A DNA stretch of 14,239 bases from an uncultured Christensenella sp. GTDB lineage: Bacteria; Bacillota; Clostridia; Christensenellales; Borkfalkiaceae. The DNA lies in contig CAJTRW010000037.1 in NCBI GenBank assembly GCA_910578765.1, forward strand, positions 741 to 14,979. Reading direction: 5' to 3'. Under the pieces are notes generated by a model. That model was not told the origin of the DNA. It ran no database searches and was given only the letters and a program-made list of their open reading frames with translations. Position numbers and translations under genes: made by a program. Positions 1 through 7,043 of this stretch are shown one piece after another (within the stretch, counting starts at the first letter, position 1; every line of letters starts with the position of its first letter).

Positions 1-14
1 ACGGGGGCGCTTTT
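1..14. terminator. Possible partial (bidirectional) terminator at window edge
   Basis: The plus strand reads a GC-rich arm, acgggggcgc, followed directly by TTTT. On the minus strand this is AAAA followed by gcgccccc. This is what one half of a rho-independent hairpin would look like, 19 bases past the stop of the last minus-strand gene. The other arm would lie outside the window, so the stem cannot be confirmed. The position suits the end of the long minus-strand operon. Confidence 0.3.
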
Positions 15-33
15 ATCGAAAGTAATTCCTTAA

Positions 34-186
34 TTAGGACTCTGATTCATAATGGCAATCCGAGTACTGTGTAGGGGGCATAGTTTCTCCCTCGCCTACC
101 CAAATGGAATTTATTACGTTACCTTTAACGTCGATTACCTTATAGGAACCGGACTTAGGGCAAGTATCTCCGCAATTCAATCTCAT
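34..186 (-). CDS. Small conserved-looking cysteine-containing protein (50 aa), function unknown
   Basis: A 50-residue frame with an ATG start at 186, stop TAA at 34-36, and a near-ideal GGAGG seven bases upstream (194-198), so I am confident it is translated. It begins MRLNCGDTCPKSGSYKVIDV and continues with a short beta-like stretch and the segment GETMPPTQYSDCHYE. Cys5, Cys9, Cys44 and His45 could form one small metal site, but this is inference. The overall look (Gly-Asn turn, then Glu-Gly-Glu/Pro-Pro-Thr) resembles tiny uncharacterised Firmicutes proteins of the YjzC kind, though I cannot assign it firmly. There is no signal peptide or membrane segment. It is the last gene of the minus-strand run, 42 bases after rpiB, and its start region lies in a perfect hairpin (185-208). 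Confidence 0.75.
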   Translation of the reverse strand: MRLNCGDTCPKSGSYKVIDVKGNVINSIWVGEGETMPPTQYSDCHYESES

Positions 187-208
187 ATTATTACCTCCGT
201 AATAATAT
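185..208 (-). promoter_or_regulatory. Hairpin over the Shine-Dalgarno and start of the 50-aa gene
   Basis: On the minus-strand RNA a perfect 10-base inverted repeat (AUAUUAUUAC / GUAAUAAUAU; plus-strand arms 185-194 and 199-208) encloses a four-base loop GGAG. The loop is the core of the ribosome binding site, and the 3' arm includes the first two bases of the AUG. The stem is almost entirely A-U, so it should be weak. It could tune translation, sense temperature or protect mRNA ends, or it may be a chance AT palindrome. Confidence 0.5.
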
Positions 209-228
209 TATGGGCAGAGAATTCTTTT

Positions 229-678
229 TTATTTACAGTATTTTTTTTCAATCTCGGCAATTTTATCCACCCTGCGTTGATGCCTTCCGCCTTCAAAACC
301 GGTGGTTAAAAACGTTTCAACTATTTTAAGCGCGTATCCCGTGCCAACTACCTTTTCTCCCAGAGCAAGAACATTCGCGTCGTTATGGCGGCGTGTAAAC
401 TCCGCGCAATACGTATCGTGGCAATGCGCGCACCTTACGCCGCGGACCTTATTGGCAACTATAGAAACGCCGATACCCGTGGAACAGACTATTATGCCTT
501 TTTCGCACTCGCCGCACGCAACAGCCTCGGCTGCAGGAAGCGCGAAATCGGGATAATCGCAACTGTCGAAGCTGTCCGTACCGTAATCCACATAAACATG
601 ACCGTTTTGTTTGAGGTATTCCATAATCTCTCTTTTCAAATTCAGACCGCCGTGGTCGCACGCCAAAGCTATTTTCAT
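229..678 (-). CDS. rpiB: Ribose-5-phosphate isomerase B
   Basis: Interconverts ribose 5-phosphate and ribulose 5-phosphate in the cytoplasmic non-oxidative pentose phosphate pathway; some family members act on allose or galactose phosphates. The 149 residues match the usual RpiB/LacAB length. The N-terminal CDHGG (residues 7-11) carries the Asp8-His9 pair. CSTGIG (65-70) holds catalytic Cys65 and the phosphate-binding loop, and TRRHNDANVLALG (95-107) carries the ring-opening His98 and Asn99. Arg132 and Arg136 match the phosphate-binding arginines of the E. coli enzyme. The ATG at 678 has AAGGAG six bases upstream. It follows the phosphatase gene by 12 bases; the order sua5-phosphatase-rpiB equals Bacillus ywlC-ywlE-ywlF with ywlD absent. 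It is unusually rich in cysteine for an RpiB (ten residues), but nothing essential is missing. Confidence 0.95.
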   Translation of the reverse strand: MKIALACDHGGLNLKREIMEYLKQNGHVYVDYGTDSFDSCDYPDFALPAAEAVACGECEKGIIVCSTGIGVSIVANKVRGVRCAHCHDTYCAEFTRRHNDANVLALGEKVVGTGYALKIVETFLTTGFEGGRHQRRVDKIAEIEKKYCK

Positions 679-690
679 AAAAATCTCCTT

Positions 691-1137
691 TTATCCTTTA
701 TACTGTGTTATAAATTTTTTTATTATTATATCGCAAACTTCGGAAAGGACGTCACGCGTATTTCTGTATACGTCAATGCCGCAACCGTAAGGGTCGGGGA
801 CGTCGGAACCGCAAATATCGCGCACGCTCACAACGTTACCCTTATTTTCAACGGAAAGCTTTTGCGCGTCGGTCATACATACAACCAATGTGGCGGCGGA
901 AACCATTTTAGCAGTGACGCGGCGCGATTTGAATTTTTCGTTTTCAATACCCGACTCTTTAAGCACAAGTCTACTGTTTTCGCTGATACTATCGCCGTTC
1001 TCCGCACTGATTCCGCACGAAGCCACGTCCCACCATTTTATTTTATTCTTTTTGATTTTACTTCTCAGCAAGGCTTCCGCCATAGGACTACGGCAGGTAT
1101 TACCCGTGCATATAAACAGTATTTTTTTTCTCTTCAT
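691..1137 (-). CDS. ywlE: Low-molecular-weight phosphatase, probable protein-arginine phosphatase (YwlE-like)
   Basis: A cytoplasmic LMW-PTP fold enzyme of 148 residues. The P-loop CTGNTCRSP spans residues 10-18: Cys10 is the nucleophile and Arg16 binds phosphate. The general acid Asp115 lies in DPYG near the C-terminus. Thr14, in the CTGNT-C-R context, matches the threonine that distinguishes B. subtilis YwlE, which removes phosphate from phospho-arginine, from tyrosine phosphatases carrying Ile there. Arginine phosphatase is therefore the preferred reading; tyrosine phosphatase is the alternative. The ATG at 1137 overlaps the sua5 stop as ATGA, pointing to translational coupling. A TTG four codons upstream (1149) is also in frame but has no usable ribosome binding site spacing. 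It lies between sua5 and rpiB as in Bacillus. The partner arginine kinase McsB is not in this window. Confidence 0.88.
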   Translation of the reverse strand: MKRKKILFICTGNTCRSPMAEALLRSKIKKNKIKWWDVASCGISAENGDSISENSRLVLKESGIENEKFKSRRVTAKMVSAATLVVCMTDAQKLSVENKGNVVSVRDICGSDVPDPYGCGIDVYRNTRDVLSEVCDIIIKKFITQYKG

Positions 1138-2135
1138 AAGCTGTTGCAAGCCTTTGTAAGCCTGTTTAACACCCCTTTCATTATTCCGTCGTTTTTTGAA
1201 GGCGTAACGGCGATTATCAAATCCGCTTTGCTTTCTCCTTCACGAAGTTTATCATACAGATTGAAAGCCATTTCACGCTCCGATTCCCCCAGGTTAAGAA
1301 TATTTTTCACCTCTGCGGGAAGTAGCTCCGCCGTAGACCCGTCACAGAGAATATACGCTTTGACGCCTTGCTCAACATTGCTTTTATAGCACGAAACGGC
1401 AGCCGTCAAATTGTTTTTATCATACATGACAGTTTTGCAGGTTGGCGCATAATGCTTATATTTCATGCCGGGCGAACGGACTTTTTCACCTTCTTTCAGG
1501 ACGTATTCACCGCATTTACCGACCGATTTTTCAATCATTTCACGGGTTATAAGTCCGCTTCTGAGTATTACGGGGTATTCGCCCGTGCAGTCCAAAACTG
1601 TGCTTTCTATTCCGCCCGTACACTTACCGCCGTTAAGGATAACCTCTATTTTACCGTTCAAATCATTAAAAACATGCTCTGCGGTTACAGGACTTACATG
1701 CTTGGATATATTTGCCGAAGGCGCGGCAACAGGTAAATCCAGAAACCGCAAAAATTTTTGCGCGCCTTCATGCGACGGAACGCGGATAGCCAAAGTATCC
1801 AGTCCGCAAGAAACCGCAGCGCTTACGTTTCCGCGGCTTTTATAAACCATCGTCAACGGTCCGGGCAGAAACTCGGCGGCAAGACGGTTTGCATATTGCG
1901 GAACATAAGAAACAAGCCTGTTTATGTCGTAACCTGAGTGAACGTGTACTATAAGAGGATTGTCATTAGGACGGCCCTTGATTTTGAAAATATTTTCCAC
2001 CGCAGAGTTATCGAACGCGTTTGCGCCGAGTCCGTACACCGTCTCGGTCGGAAACGCAACCGCTCCGCCGCCCGAAATTATTTTCCCGCTTAACGACAGT
2101 GAATTATCGTCAATATCCAAAATTCTTGTAATCAT
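1134..2135 (-). CDS. sua5: L-threonylcarbamoyladenylate synthase (Sua5/YwlC), two-domain form
   Basis: Makes threonylcarbamoyl-AMP from threonine, bicarbonate and ATP, the first step of the t6A37 modification of ANN-decoding tRNAs; TsaB/D/E complete the transfer. The TsaC/YrdC domain spans about residues 10-200. It has PTETVYGLG (29-37), the lysine/arginine motif KGRPNDNP (53-60) and PSANIS (139-144). SPGMKYKHYAP (221-231) is the interdomain linker typical of full-length Sua5, and residues 235-333 form the Sua5 C-terminal Rossmann-like domain. The 333-residue length fits the two-domain form rather than the short TsaC. The ATG at 2135 sits 11 bases after the dnaB stop with no strong Shine-Dalgarno, so coupling to dnaB translation is likely. 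Its TGA stop overlaps the phosphatase start. Confidence 0.95.
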   Translation of the reverse strand: MITRILDIDDNSLSLSGKIISGGGAVAFPTETVYGLGANAFDNSAVENIFKIKGRPNDNPLIVHVHSGYDINRLVSYVPQYANRLAAEFLPGPLTMVYKSRGNVSAAVSCGLDTLAIRVPSHEGAQKFLRFLDLPVAAPSANISKHVSPVTAEHVFNDLNGKIEVILNGGKCTGGIESTVLDCTGEYPVILRSGLITREMIEKSVGKCGEYVLKEGEKVRSPGMKYKHYAPTCKTVMYDKNNLTAAVSCYKSNVEQGVKAYILCDGSTAELLPAEVKNILNLGESEREMAFNLYDKLREGESKADLIIAVTPSKNDGIMKGVLNRLTKACNSL

Positions 2136-2146
2136 TTTATTTACGG

Positions 2147-3595
2147 TTAAAACGGCATCTCCTCGTCGGGAGGAATGTCTTCCGCAACCATACCGCTCAA
2201 ATTTTCAGGCATAGGCAAATCGTTTTCGGGGGGCGGCTCCATACCCTCGTCACGCTCGGGATTGACAAATTTGGTAAGCTCGCCTTTGAAGCGTAGCTTT
2301 ATCCTGTCAAGTCCGCCGTTCCTGTGTTTGGCAACTATCAAATCCGCCATACCTTTTATTATGTGTTTCTTTTCGATATCCTCGTCGGTTGCGTTTACGT
2401 CGGGACGGTTTATAAACATAACGATATCGGCGTCCTGCTCGATAGCGCCCGACTCGCGCAAATCCGAAAGCTGAGGTTCGCCGGACTGAATACGCCTTAA
2501 CTGCGACAACGCAATAACAGGCACGTCCAGCTCTTTTGCCATAATTTTCAAATCACGCGTTATCGACGCGACCTCCTGCGTTCTGTTCTGGTCGCCGTTT
2601 TGGGTTTTACCGCTTGACATTAACTGTATATAGTCTATCATGACGAGGTCGAGCTGACCGTTGTTTTTCGCCTTGATTCTGCGGCACTTAGATAAAATTT
2701 CCGCCGGTGTAACCCTTGAAGAATCGTCTATGTTTATTCTGCTTTTTCTGAGCTTTTCACTTGCCTTGACAAGCTTTTTCCAGTCGTTGGCGGTAAGCTT
2801 ACCCGACAACGCGTCGGACATACTGACGTTTGCCGCACTGCACATAAGCCTTTGGATAATTTGCACTTCGGGCATTTCCAAAGAGAATACCGCGCATACC
2901 GCGCCGCTACCCAAAGCGGCATTTTCTATTATATTCATCGCAATCGACGTTTTTCCCATACCGGGGCGGGCGGCAATAACTATCAGGTCTGATTTCTGCA
3001 AACCGTTGGTAAGCCTGTCCAAGCGTGTGAAACCAGTAGTAACACCCTTAAAAGCGTCTTTATCCTTTGCAAGTTTTTCAAACTTATCGAGAACCGCGTC
3101 TATACCGCTGCCCTCGCGGATATCTTTCATTGCCGAAGTATCCTGCGTTGCGGATATACTGTAAATTTTTTCCTCGGCAAATTGTATACTGGCGAGACTG
3201 TCGTCACTTGACTTTGAATATTCGGCAATATCTCTGGCGGCGCGGATAAGGCTTCTGTTAATACTGTCGCGCTTGACTATATCCAGATAAAATCTGAAAT
3301 TCGCCGCGGACGGCGTTATCTGCGCAAGCTCGGAAACATACGTTACACCGCCTGCTTTGTCAAGGTTTTTTTCACTTTCCAGTTTGTCGCATAAGGTAAC
3401 TATATCGACCGGCTTCCGCTCCGCGAAAACCAATTTCATTGCGGCAAGAATGTTTTGGTGGGACTCGTGATAAAAATCGTTTTTATCCAGACCGTCCAAC
3501 ACCTCTGCAAGTATTTCGTTGTCTATCAGCATACAGCCCAAAAGCGCCTGTTCTGCATCAAGATTATTTGGCATTATATTGTTTTTATCTGACAT
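2147..3595 (-). CDS. dnaB: Replicative DNA helicase DnaB
   Basis: The hexameric 5'-3' helicase that drives the replication fork and recruits primase. The N-terminal helical domain (about 8-105, beginning NNLDAEQALLG) is followed by a linker and a RecA-like ATPase domain (about 183-445). Walker A is ARPGMGKTS (209-217), the catalytic glutamate is in SLEM (Glu240), Walker B is LVMID (317-321), and the DLRESGAIEQDADIV segment near 378-392 carries the arginine finger region. Length 482 is slightly long because of an extra acidic, proline-rich tail from about 446 to 482 that ends DEEMPF. Start ATG at 3595 lies 6 bases after the pepF stop with a weak ribosome binding site; Met8 is an alternative start that aligns with many family members. 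No intein is present. The usual Firmicutes neighbour rplI is absent here. Confidence 0.96.
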   Translation of the reverse strand: MSDKNNIMPNNLDAEQALLGCMLIDNEILAEVLDGLDKNDFYHESHQNILAAMKLVFAERKPVDIVTLCDKLESEKNLDKAGGVTYVSELAQITPSAANFRFYLDIVKRDSINRSLIRAARDIAEYSKSSDDSLASIQFAEEKIYSISATQDTSAMKDIREGSGIDAVLDKFEKLAKDKDAFKGVTTGFTRLDRLTNGLQKSDLIVIAARPGMGKTSIAMNIIENAALGSGAVCAVFSLEMPEVQIIQRLMCSAANVSMSDALSGKLTANDWKKLVKASEKLRKSRINIDDSSRVTPAEILSKCRRIKAKNNGQLDLVMIDYIQLMSSGKTQNGDQNRTQEVASITRDLKIMAKELDVPVIALSQLRRIQSGEPQLSDLRESGAIEQDADIVMFINRPDVNATDEDIEKKHIIKGMADLIVAKHRNGGLDRIKLRFKGELTKFVNPERDEGMEPPPENDLPMPENLSGMVAEDIPPDEEMPF

Positions 3596-3601
3596 AGTAC
3601 T

Positions 3602-5377
3602 TTATATTCCCATTAATTTTTCAAATTCCGCAAGAGTTTCGTCAAATTCTTTCATTGCGAAGTCGTAAGGCTGCTGCGACATAAGGTCGACGCCCGCAAG
3701 CTTTAACAGCGATACCGGATCTGTCGAACAACCACCCGAAAGAAAATCGAAGTAATCTTTAACCGCGTTTTCTTTTCCGGTCAGTATACGGTTTGCAATA
3801 TTTATAGCCGCTATAATACCAGTTGCGTATTTGTACACGTAAAACGAATTATAAAAATGCGGTATCCTTGCCCACTCGCACGAAATATTGTAATCATGCT
3901 CTATATCGTTTCCGTAATACTTCCTGCCTATATCCGCATAAAGCTTACAAAGGTTATCCTTTGTCAAAGGCTCTCCCTTTTCTGCCATATCGTGTGCGCC
4001 GTATTCGAATTCCGCAAACATAGTCTGTCTGTGTAAGGTTGCACGAATAGTATCAAGATAATAATTCAGCAGATATTTCTTGAAATTGTCGTCCTTAGAA
4101 TCCGCCAGCATAAATTTAAGAAGCAACACCTCGTTGACAGTGCTTGCAACTTCCGCAACGAATATCGTATAAGAAGTTTTTGCATACGGCTGATACTTTT
4201 CGGAAAAATAGCTGTGCAACGAATGCCCCATCTCGTGCGCGATAGTAAACACGTCATGCGTAGTCGGTTTGTAATTCAAAAGTACATACGGGTGGGCGCC
4301 GGGACAACTTGTGCTGTACGCCCCGCTACGTTTACCCTCCGTTTCCTCCACGTCAATCCAACGCTCGTCATAGCCTTTTTTAAGCAACTTCTGATATTCT
4401 TCACCGAGCGGCGCAAGACCTTTAATTACATAATCGTAAGCATCGTCATAGGAAAGCTTTAAATCCACGCCCGAAACAAGCGGAGCATAGATATCGTAAA
4501 AATACATTTTATCGTAAGCAAGAATTTTTTTACGCATCGAAATGTAGCGGTGCATAGAACCGAGATTTTTATCTACCGTTTTCAAAAGCATGTCGTAAAC
4601 GGCTTTATCAACGTCTTCATCAAACAACGCCCGTTCGAGACAAGAGCCGAACTTATAGACCTTGCTTAAAAATACATCTTTCTTGACATTGCCGTAATAT
4701 ACGGACGTAATCGTATTTATAAGCGAAATATATGACGCATAGTACTTTTCATACGCCTCTTTTCTTTTATTTCTGTCGTCAGAATGAAGTATAATGCCGT
4801 AAGTTCCGTGGCTCAATTTGATTTTCTCGCCTTCCCACTCAATTTCGGGCAAAGGAAGTTCGACGTTGTCTATCATGCCGAAAGTTTCCGAAAAAGTCGA
4901 AAGGGTTTCACCGCATAAACCGACAAGCCTTTCCTCCCGCTCGGAAACAACGTGAGGTTTTCTTCTGATAATTCTTTTAAGCTCGTAATCGTAATCAGCA
5001 AAACGCTTATCGGAAATAAGAGACAACAAATACTTTTCGTCCATGCCCGCCATTTCCGGCTCAAAGAAGGCAAGCTCGGTAGCATATTTTGAATACAGTG
5101 CGTTAATCTTTGCATAATACGCACCGTATTTGGAGACGGACGCATCTTCGTCTTTTTTCATATGGGCGTATACGGCAAGCCTTTCGAAATGTATATTGAA
5201 AGCGTCGTGACGATTGAAAAAATCCAACAGCGTATCGCTGTTGCCGAGTTTACCCGCATATTCGGAAAATTTAAGCGATTTTTCGGTTTCGGCAAAACAT
5301 TTTTCCCAATCGCCGTCTGTAGTAAAAATATCTTCTATTTTCCATTTGTATCTTTCTTTTACCTGATCTCTTTTCAA
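3602..5377 (-). CDS. pepF: Oligoendopeptidase F (M3 family zinc metallopeptidase)
   Basis: Cytoplasmic zinc peptidase that degrades oligopeptides of roughly 7-17 residues, used in peptide recycling. The 591 residues fit PepF/M3B. The zinc motif HEMGH is at 381-385, with Glu382 as general base. The third ligand is Glu409 in FVAEVASTVNE. The upstream part is the helical M3 N-terminal domain. The segment SGAYSTSCPGAHPYVLLNY before the zinc site is typical of the family. The start is a TTG at 5377, chosen because GAGAGG sits exactly seven bases upstream (5385-5390) and the N-terminus RDQVKERYKWKIEDIF aligns with the usual family start. It sits 11 bases after the UPF0210 gene and 6 before dnaB. 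No signal peptide. Confidence 0.93.
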   Translation of the reverse strand: MKRDQVKERYKWKIEDIFTTDGDWEKCFAETEKSLKFSEYAGKLGNSDTLLDFFNRHDAFNIHFERLAVYAHMKKDEDASVSKYGAYYAKINALYSKYATELAFFEPEMAGMDEKYLLSLISDKRFADYDYELKRIIRRKPHVVSEREERLVGLCGETLSTFSETFGMIDNVELPLPEIEWEGEKIKLSHGTYGIILHSDDRNKRKEAYEKYYASYISLINTITSVYYGNVKKDVFLSKVYKFGSCLERALFDEDVDKAVYDMLLKTVDKNLGSMHRYISMRKKILAYDKMYFYDIYAPLVSGVDLKLSYDDAYDYVIKGLAPLGEEYQKLLKKGYDERWIDVEETEGKRSGAYSTSCPGAHPYVLLNYKPTTHDVFTIAHEMGHSLHSYFSEKYQPYAKTSYTIFVAEVASTVNEVLLLKFMLADSKDDNFKKYLLNYYLDTIRATLHRQTMFAEFEYGAHDMAEKGEPLTKDNLCKLYADIGRKYYGNDIEHDYNISCEWARIPHFYNSFYVYKYATGIIAAINIANRILTGKENAVKDYFDFLSGGCSTDPVSLLKLAGVDLMSQQPYDFAMKEFDETLAEFEKLMGI

Positions 5378-5384
5378 TTTACAA

Positions 5385-5390
5385 CCTCTC
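5385..5390 (-). promoter_or_regulatory. Ribosome binding site deciding the TTG start of pepF
   Basis: GAGAGG on the minus strand, with a seven-base spacer to the TTG at 5377. It overlaps the last base and stop region of the preceding gene (stop TGA 5389-5391). It is the only well-placed ribosome binding site near the N-terminus expected for PepF and supports the non-ATG start. Confidence 0.7.
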
Positions 5391-6744
5391 AGTTTTTATT
5401 AGAATGGATGGGCGCGGGAATAAGTCCGCCCCTCGATATAAATTTATCCGCCGAACGCGTATGTACCGCCATTAAGGGCGCGCGTCCCAGCAATCCGCCG
5501 AAATTCACGCTGTCGCCGACGGTCTTGTCCGGCACCGGAACGATACGAACCGCCGTGGTCTTATTATTAATCATACCTATAGCCGCTTCGTCGGCTATTA
5601 TGGCGCTTAACGTAGAAGCGGGCGTGTCCCCGGGCACCGCTATCATATCCAAACCGACAGAGCATACCGCCGTCATTGCTTCAAGCTTATCAATGCAAAG
5701 GTTCCCCTTTTCAGCCGCTTCGATCATACCGATATCTTCGGAAACGGGGATAAACGCTCCGGAAAGCCCTCCCACGCGAGAGCTTGCCATGACTCCGCCC
5801 TTTTTTACCGCATCGTTCAGCATAGCCAAACAAGCCGTAGAGCCGTGCGTACCCACCTGCTCCAAACCCATTTCCTCCAAAATCTGAGCGACGGAATCCC
5901 CCCTTGCCGGCGTCGGCGCAAGCGACAAATCGACTATGCCGAATTCTGCGTTCAACCGCCGTGCCGCTTCTTTCGCAATAAGCTGACCTGCACGTGTAAT
6001 TTTAAACGCGGTACGCTTCACCGTTTCGGCAAGCTCGGTCAAATCCGCATTGGGGATACCTTTTATAGCATGCAAAACCACCCCGGGGCCGGAAACGCCG
6101 ACGTTTATAACGGTTCCGCTCTCCCCTATGCCGTGGAAAGCGCCCGCCATAAACGGATTGTCCTCAACGGCGTTGCAAAATACAACAAGCTTTGCACAGG
6201 CGTACCCGTCGCGCTCTTTCGATTTAAATGCCGTCTGCTTTATGACTTCGCCCATAAGCTTAACGGCGTCCATATTTATACCGGACTTGGAAGATCCGAT
6301 GTTTACCGATGAACAAAGCCTTTCAGTCTGTGAAAGCACTTCGGGAATACCCGATATGAATTCACGTTCGTAATCCGCCATTCCTTTATGTACAAGCGCG
6401 CTGTAACCGCCGAGAAAGTCTATCCCGACGGTTTTTGCCGCATTATCCAATGCTTTACCTATAAGCGCGGATTGATCCGCAAAAGGCGCGCAAATTACTG
6501 CGGCGGGCGTAACGGAAACTCTTTTATTTACTATGGGTATACCGTACTCGCGTGACAAATCCGACGTGACTCTAACAATATTTTCGGCTTTTTTACAAAC
6601 CGTATCGTATACCTTTACCGCAGTCTGCTCCGCAGAACCGCTTATGCACGGCAACAGAGAAATACCCATTGTTACCGTTCTTATGTCGAGATGCTCTTTC
6701 TCGATCATATTGATAGTTTCCAAAACGTCGCCGTAATTAAACAT
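5389..6744 (-). CDS. UPF0210 (DUF711) family protein, PFL-like fold, function unknown
   Basis: A 451-residue cytoplasmic protein of the length typical for UPF0210. Family-typical blocks are visible: ISLLPCISG (28-36), NAVEDNPFMAGAFHG (191-205), VSGPGVVLHAI (217-227), SLAPTPARGDSVA (274-286), SSRVGGLSGAFIPVSED (321-337), SVGLDMIAVPGDTP (362-375) and FGGLLGRAP (415-423). Family structural work places it in the pyruvate-formate-lyase-like fold, which is why databases call it a PFL family protein. No catalytic reaction is established that I know of. RVGG (323-326) superficially recalls a glycyl-radical loop, but it is far from the C-terminus and there is no activase gene here, so I do not call it a radical enzyme. 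The ATG at 6744 has AAGG seven bases upstream. It follows the ACT gene by 9 bases, the conserved pairing for this family. Confidence 0.92.
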   Translation of the reverse strand: MFNYGDVLETINMIEKEHLDIRTVTMGISLLPCISGSAEQTAVKVYDTVCKKAENIVRVTSDLSREYGIPIVNKRVSVTPAAVICAPFADQSALIGKALDNAAKTVGIDFLGGYSALVHKGMADYEREFISGIPEVLSQTERLCSSVNIGSSKSGINMDAVKLMGEVIKQTAFKSKERDGYACAKLVVFCNAVEDNPFMAGAFHGIGESGTVINVGVSGPGVVLHAIKGIPNADLTELAETVKRTAFKITRAGQLIAKEAARRLNAEFGIVDLSLAPTPARGDSVAQILEEMGLEQVGTHGSTACLAMLNDAVKKGGVMASSRVGGLSGAFIPVSEDIGMIEAAEKGNLCIDKLEAMTAVCSVGLDMIAVPGDTPASTLSAIIADEAAIGMINNKTTAVRIVPVPDKTVGDSVNFGGLLGRAPLMAVHTRSADKFISRGGLIPAPIHSNKN

Positions 6745-6753
6745 TTTATTACC

Positions 6754-7023
6754 TTAAATGCTGTGCATTGCGTTGAAAATTTCTTCGTGCTGAATATGAA
6801 TCGACATACCTATCTTTTCACCGAGCCGTCCGCACTCGTCCGCAAGCAAAGCAAGCTCCGCCTTGCTTTGCGATAAGTCCACTATCATAATCATAGCAAA
6901 ATATTCCTGCAATATAGTTTGACTTATATCGAGGATATTGATATTTCTTTCGGACAAAAACGCGCTGATCTTGGCAATTATACCTGTTTTGTCCTTTCCC
7001 ACAACGGTTAAAACCGCACGCAT
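6754..7023 (-). CDS. ACT-domain protein, UPF0237 family
   Basis: An 89-residue single ACT domain with beta-alpha-beta pattern: RAVLTVVGKDKTGIIAKISAF, then NINILDISQTIL, then a second beta strand (FAMIMIVDLS) and helix. The GKDKTGI loop near residues 9-15 is the usual ligand-facing turn of ACT domains, which bind amino acids and regulate enzymes or transporters; the ligand here is unknown. It resembles the GcvR-like UPF0237 proteins encoded immediately upstream of UPF0210 genes. I infer a functional pair, with this as the small-molecule sensor of the larger protein. The ATG at 7023 has a strong AAGGAG with a seven-base spacer. The lepB stop lies 20 bases upstream and the UPF0210 start 9 bases downstream. 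Confidence 0.92.
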   Translation of the reverse strand: MRAVLTVVGKDKTGIIAKISAFLSERNINILDISQTILQEYFAMIMIVDLSQSKAELALLADECGRLGEKIGMSIHIQHEEIFNAMHSI

Positions 7024-7043
7024 AATTAACTCCTTAAAACTTA

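Noticed and set aside
385..1389. A 334-residue open frame on the plus strand across rpiB, the phosphatase and sua5.
   Set aside because: It lies antisense to three genes with strong motifs, has no ribosome binding site or recognisable domain, and arises from codon bias of the real genes.
5773..5784. The RVGG motif of the UPF0210 protein as a glycyl-radical site.
   Set aside because: It is about 125 residues from the C-terminus, the segment is part of a family-wide conserved block, and no activating radical-SAM gene is present.
5162..5887. A 241-residue plus-strand frame across the pepF and UPF0210 junction.
   Set aside because: Antisense to well-supported genes, low-complexity composition rich in Ser/Ile/Pro, no recognisable domain.
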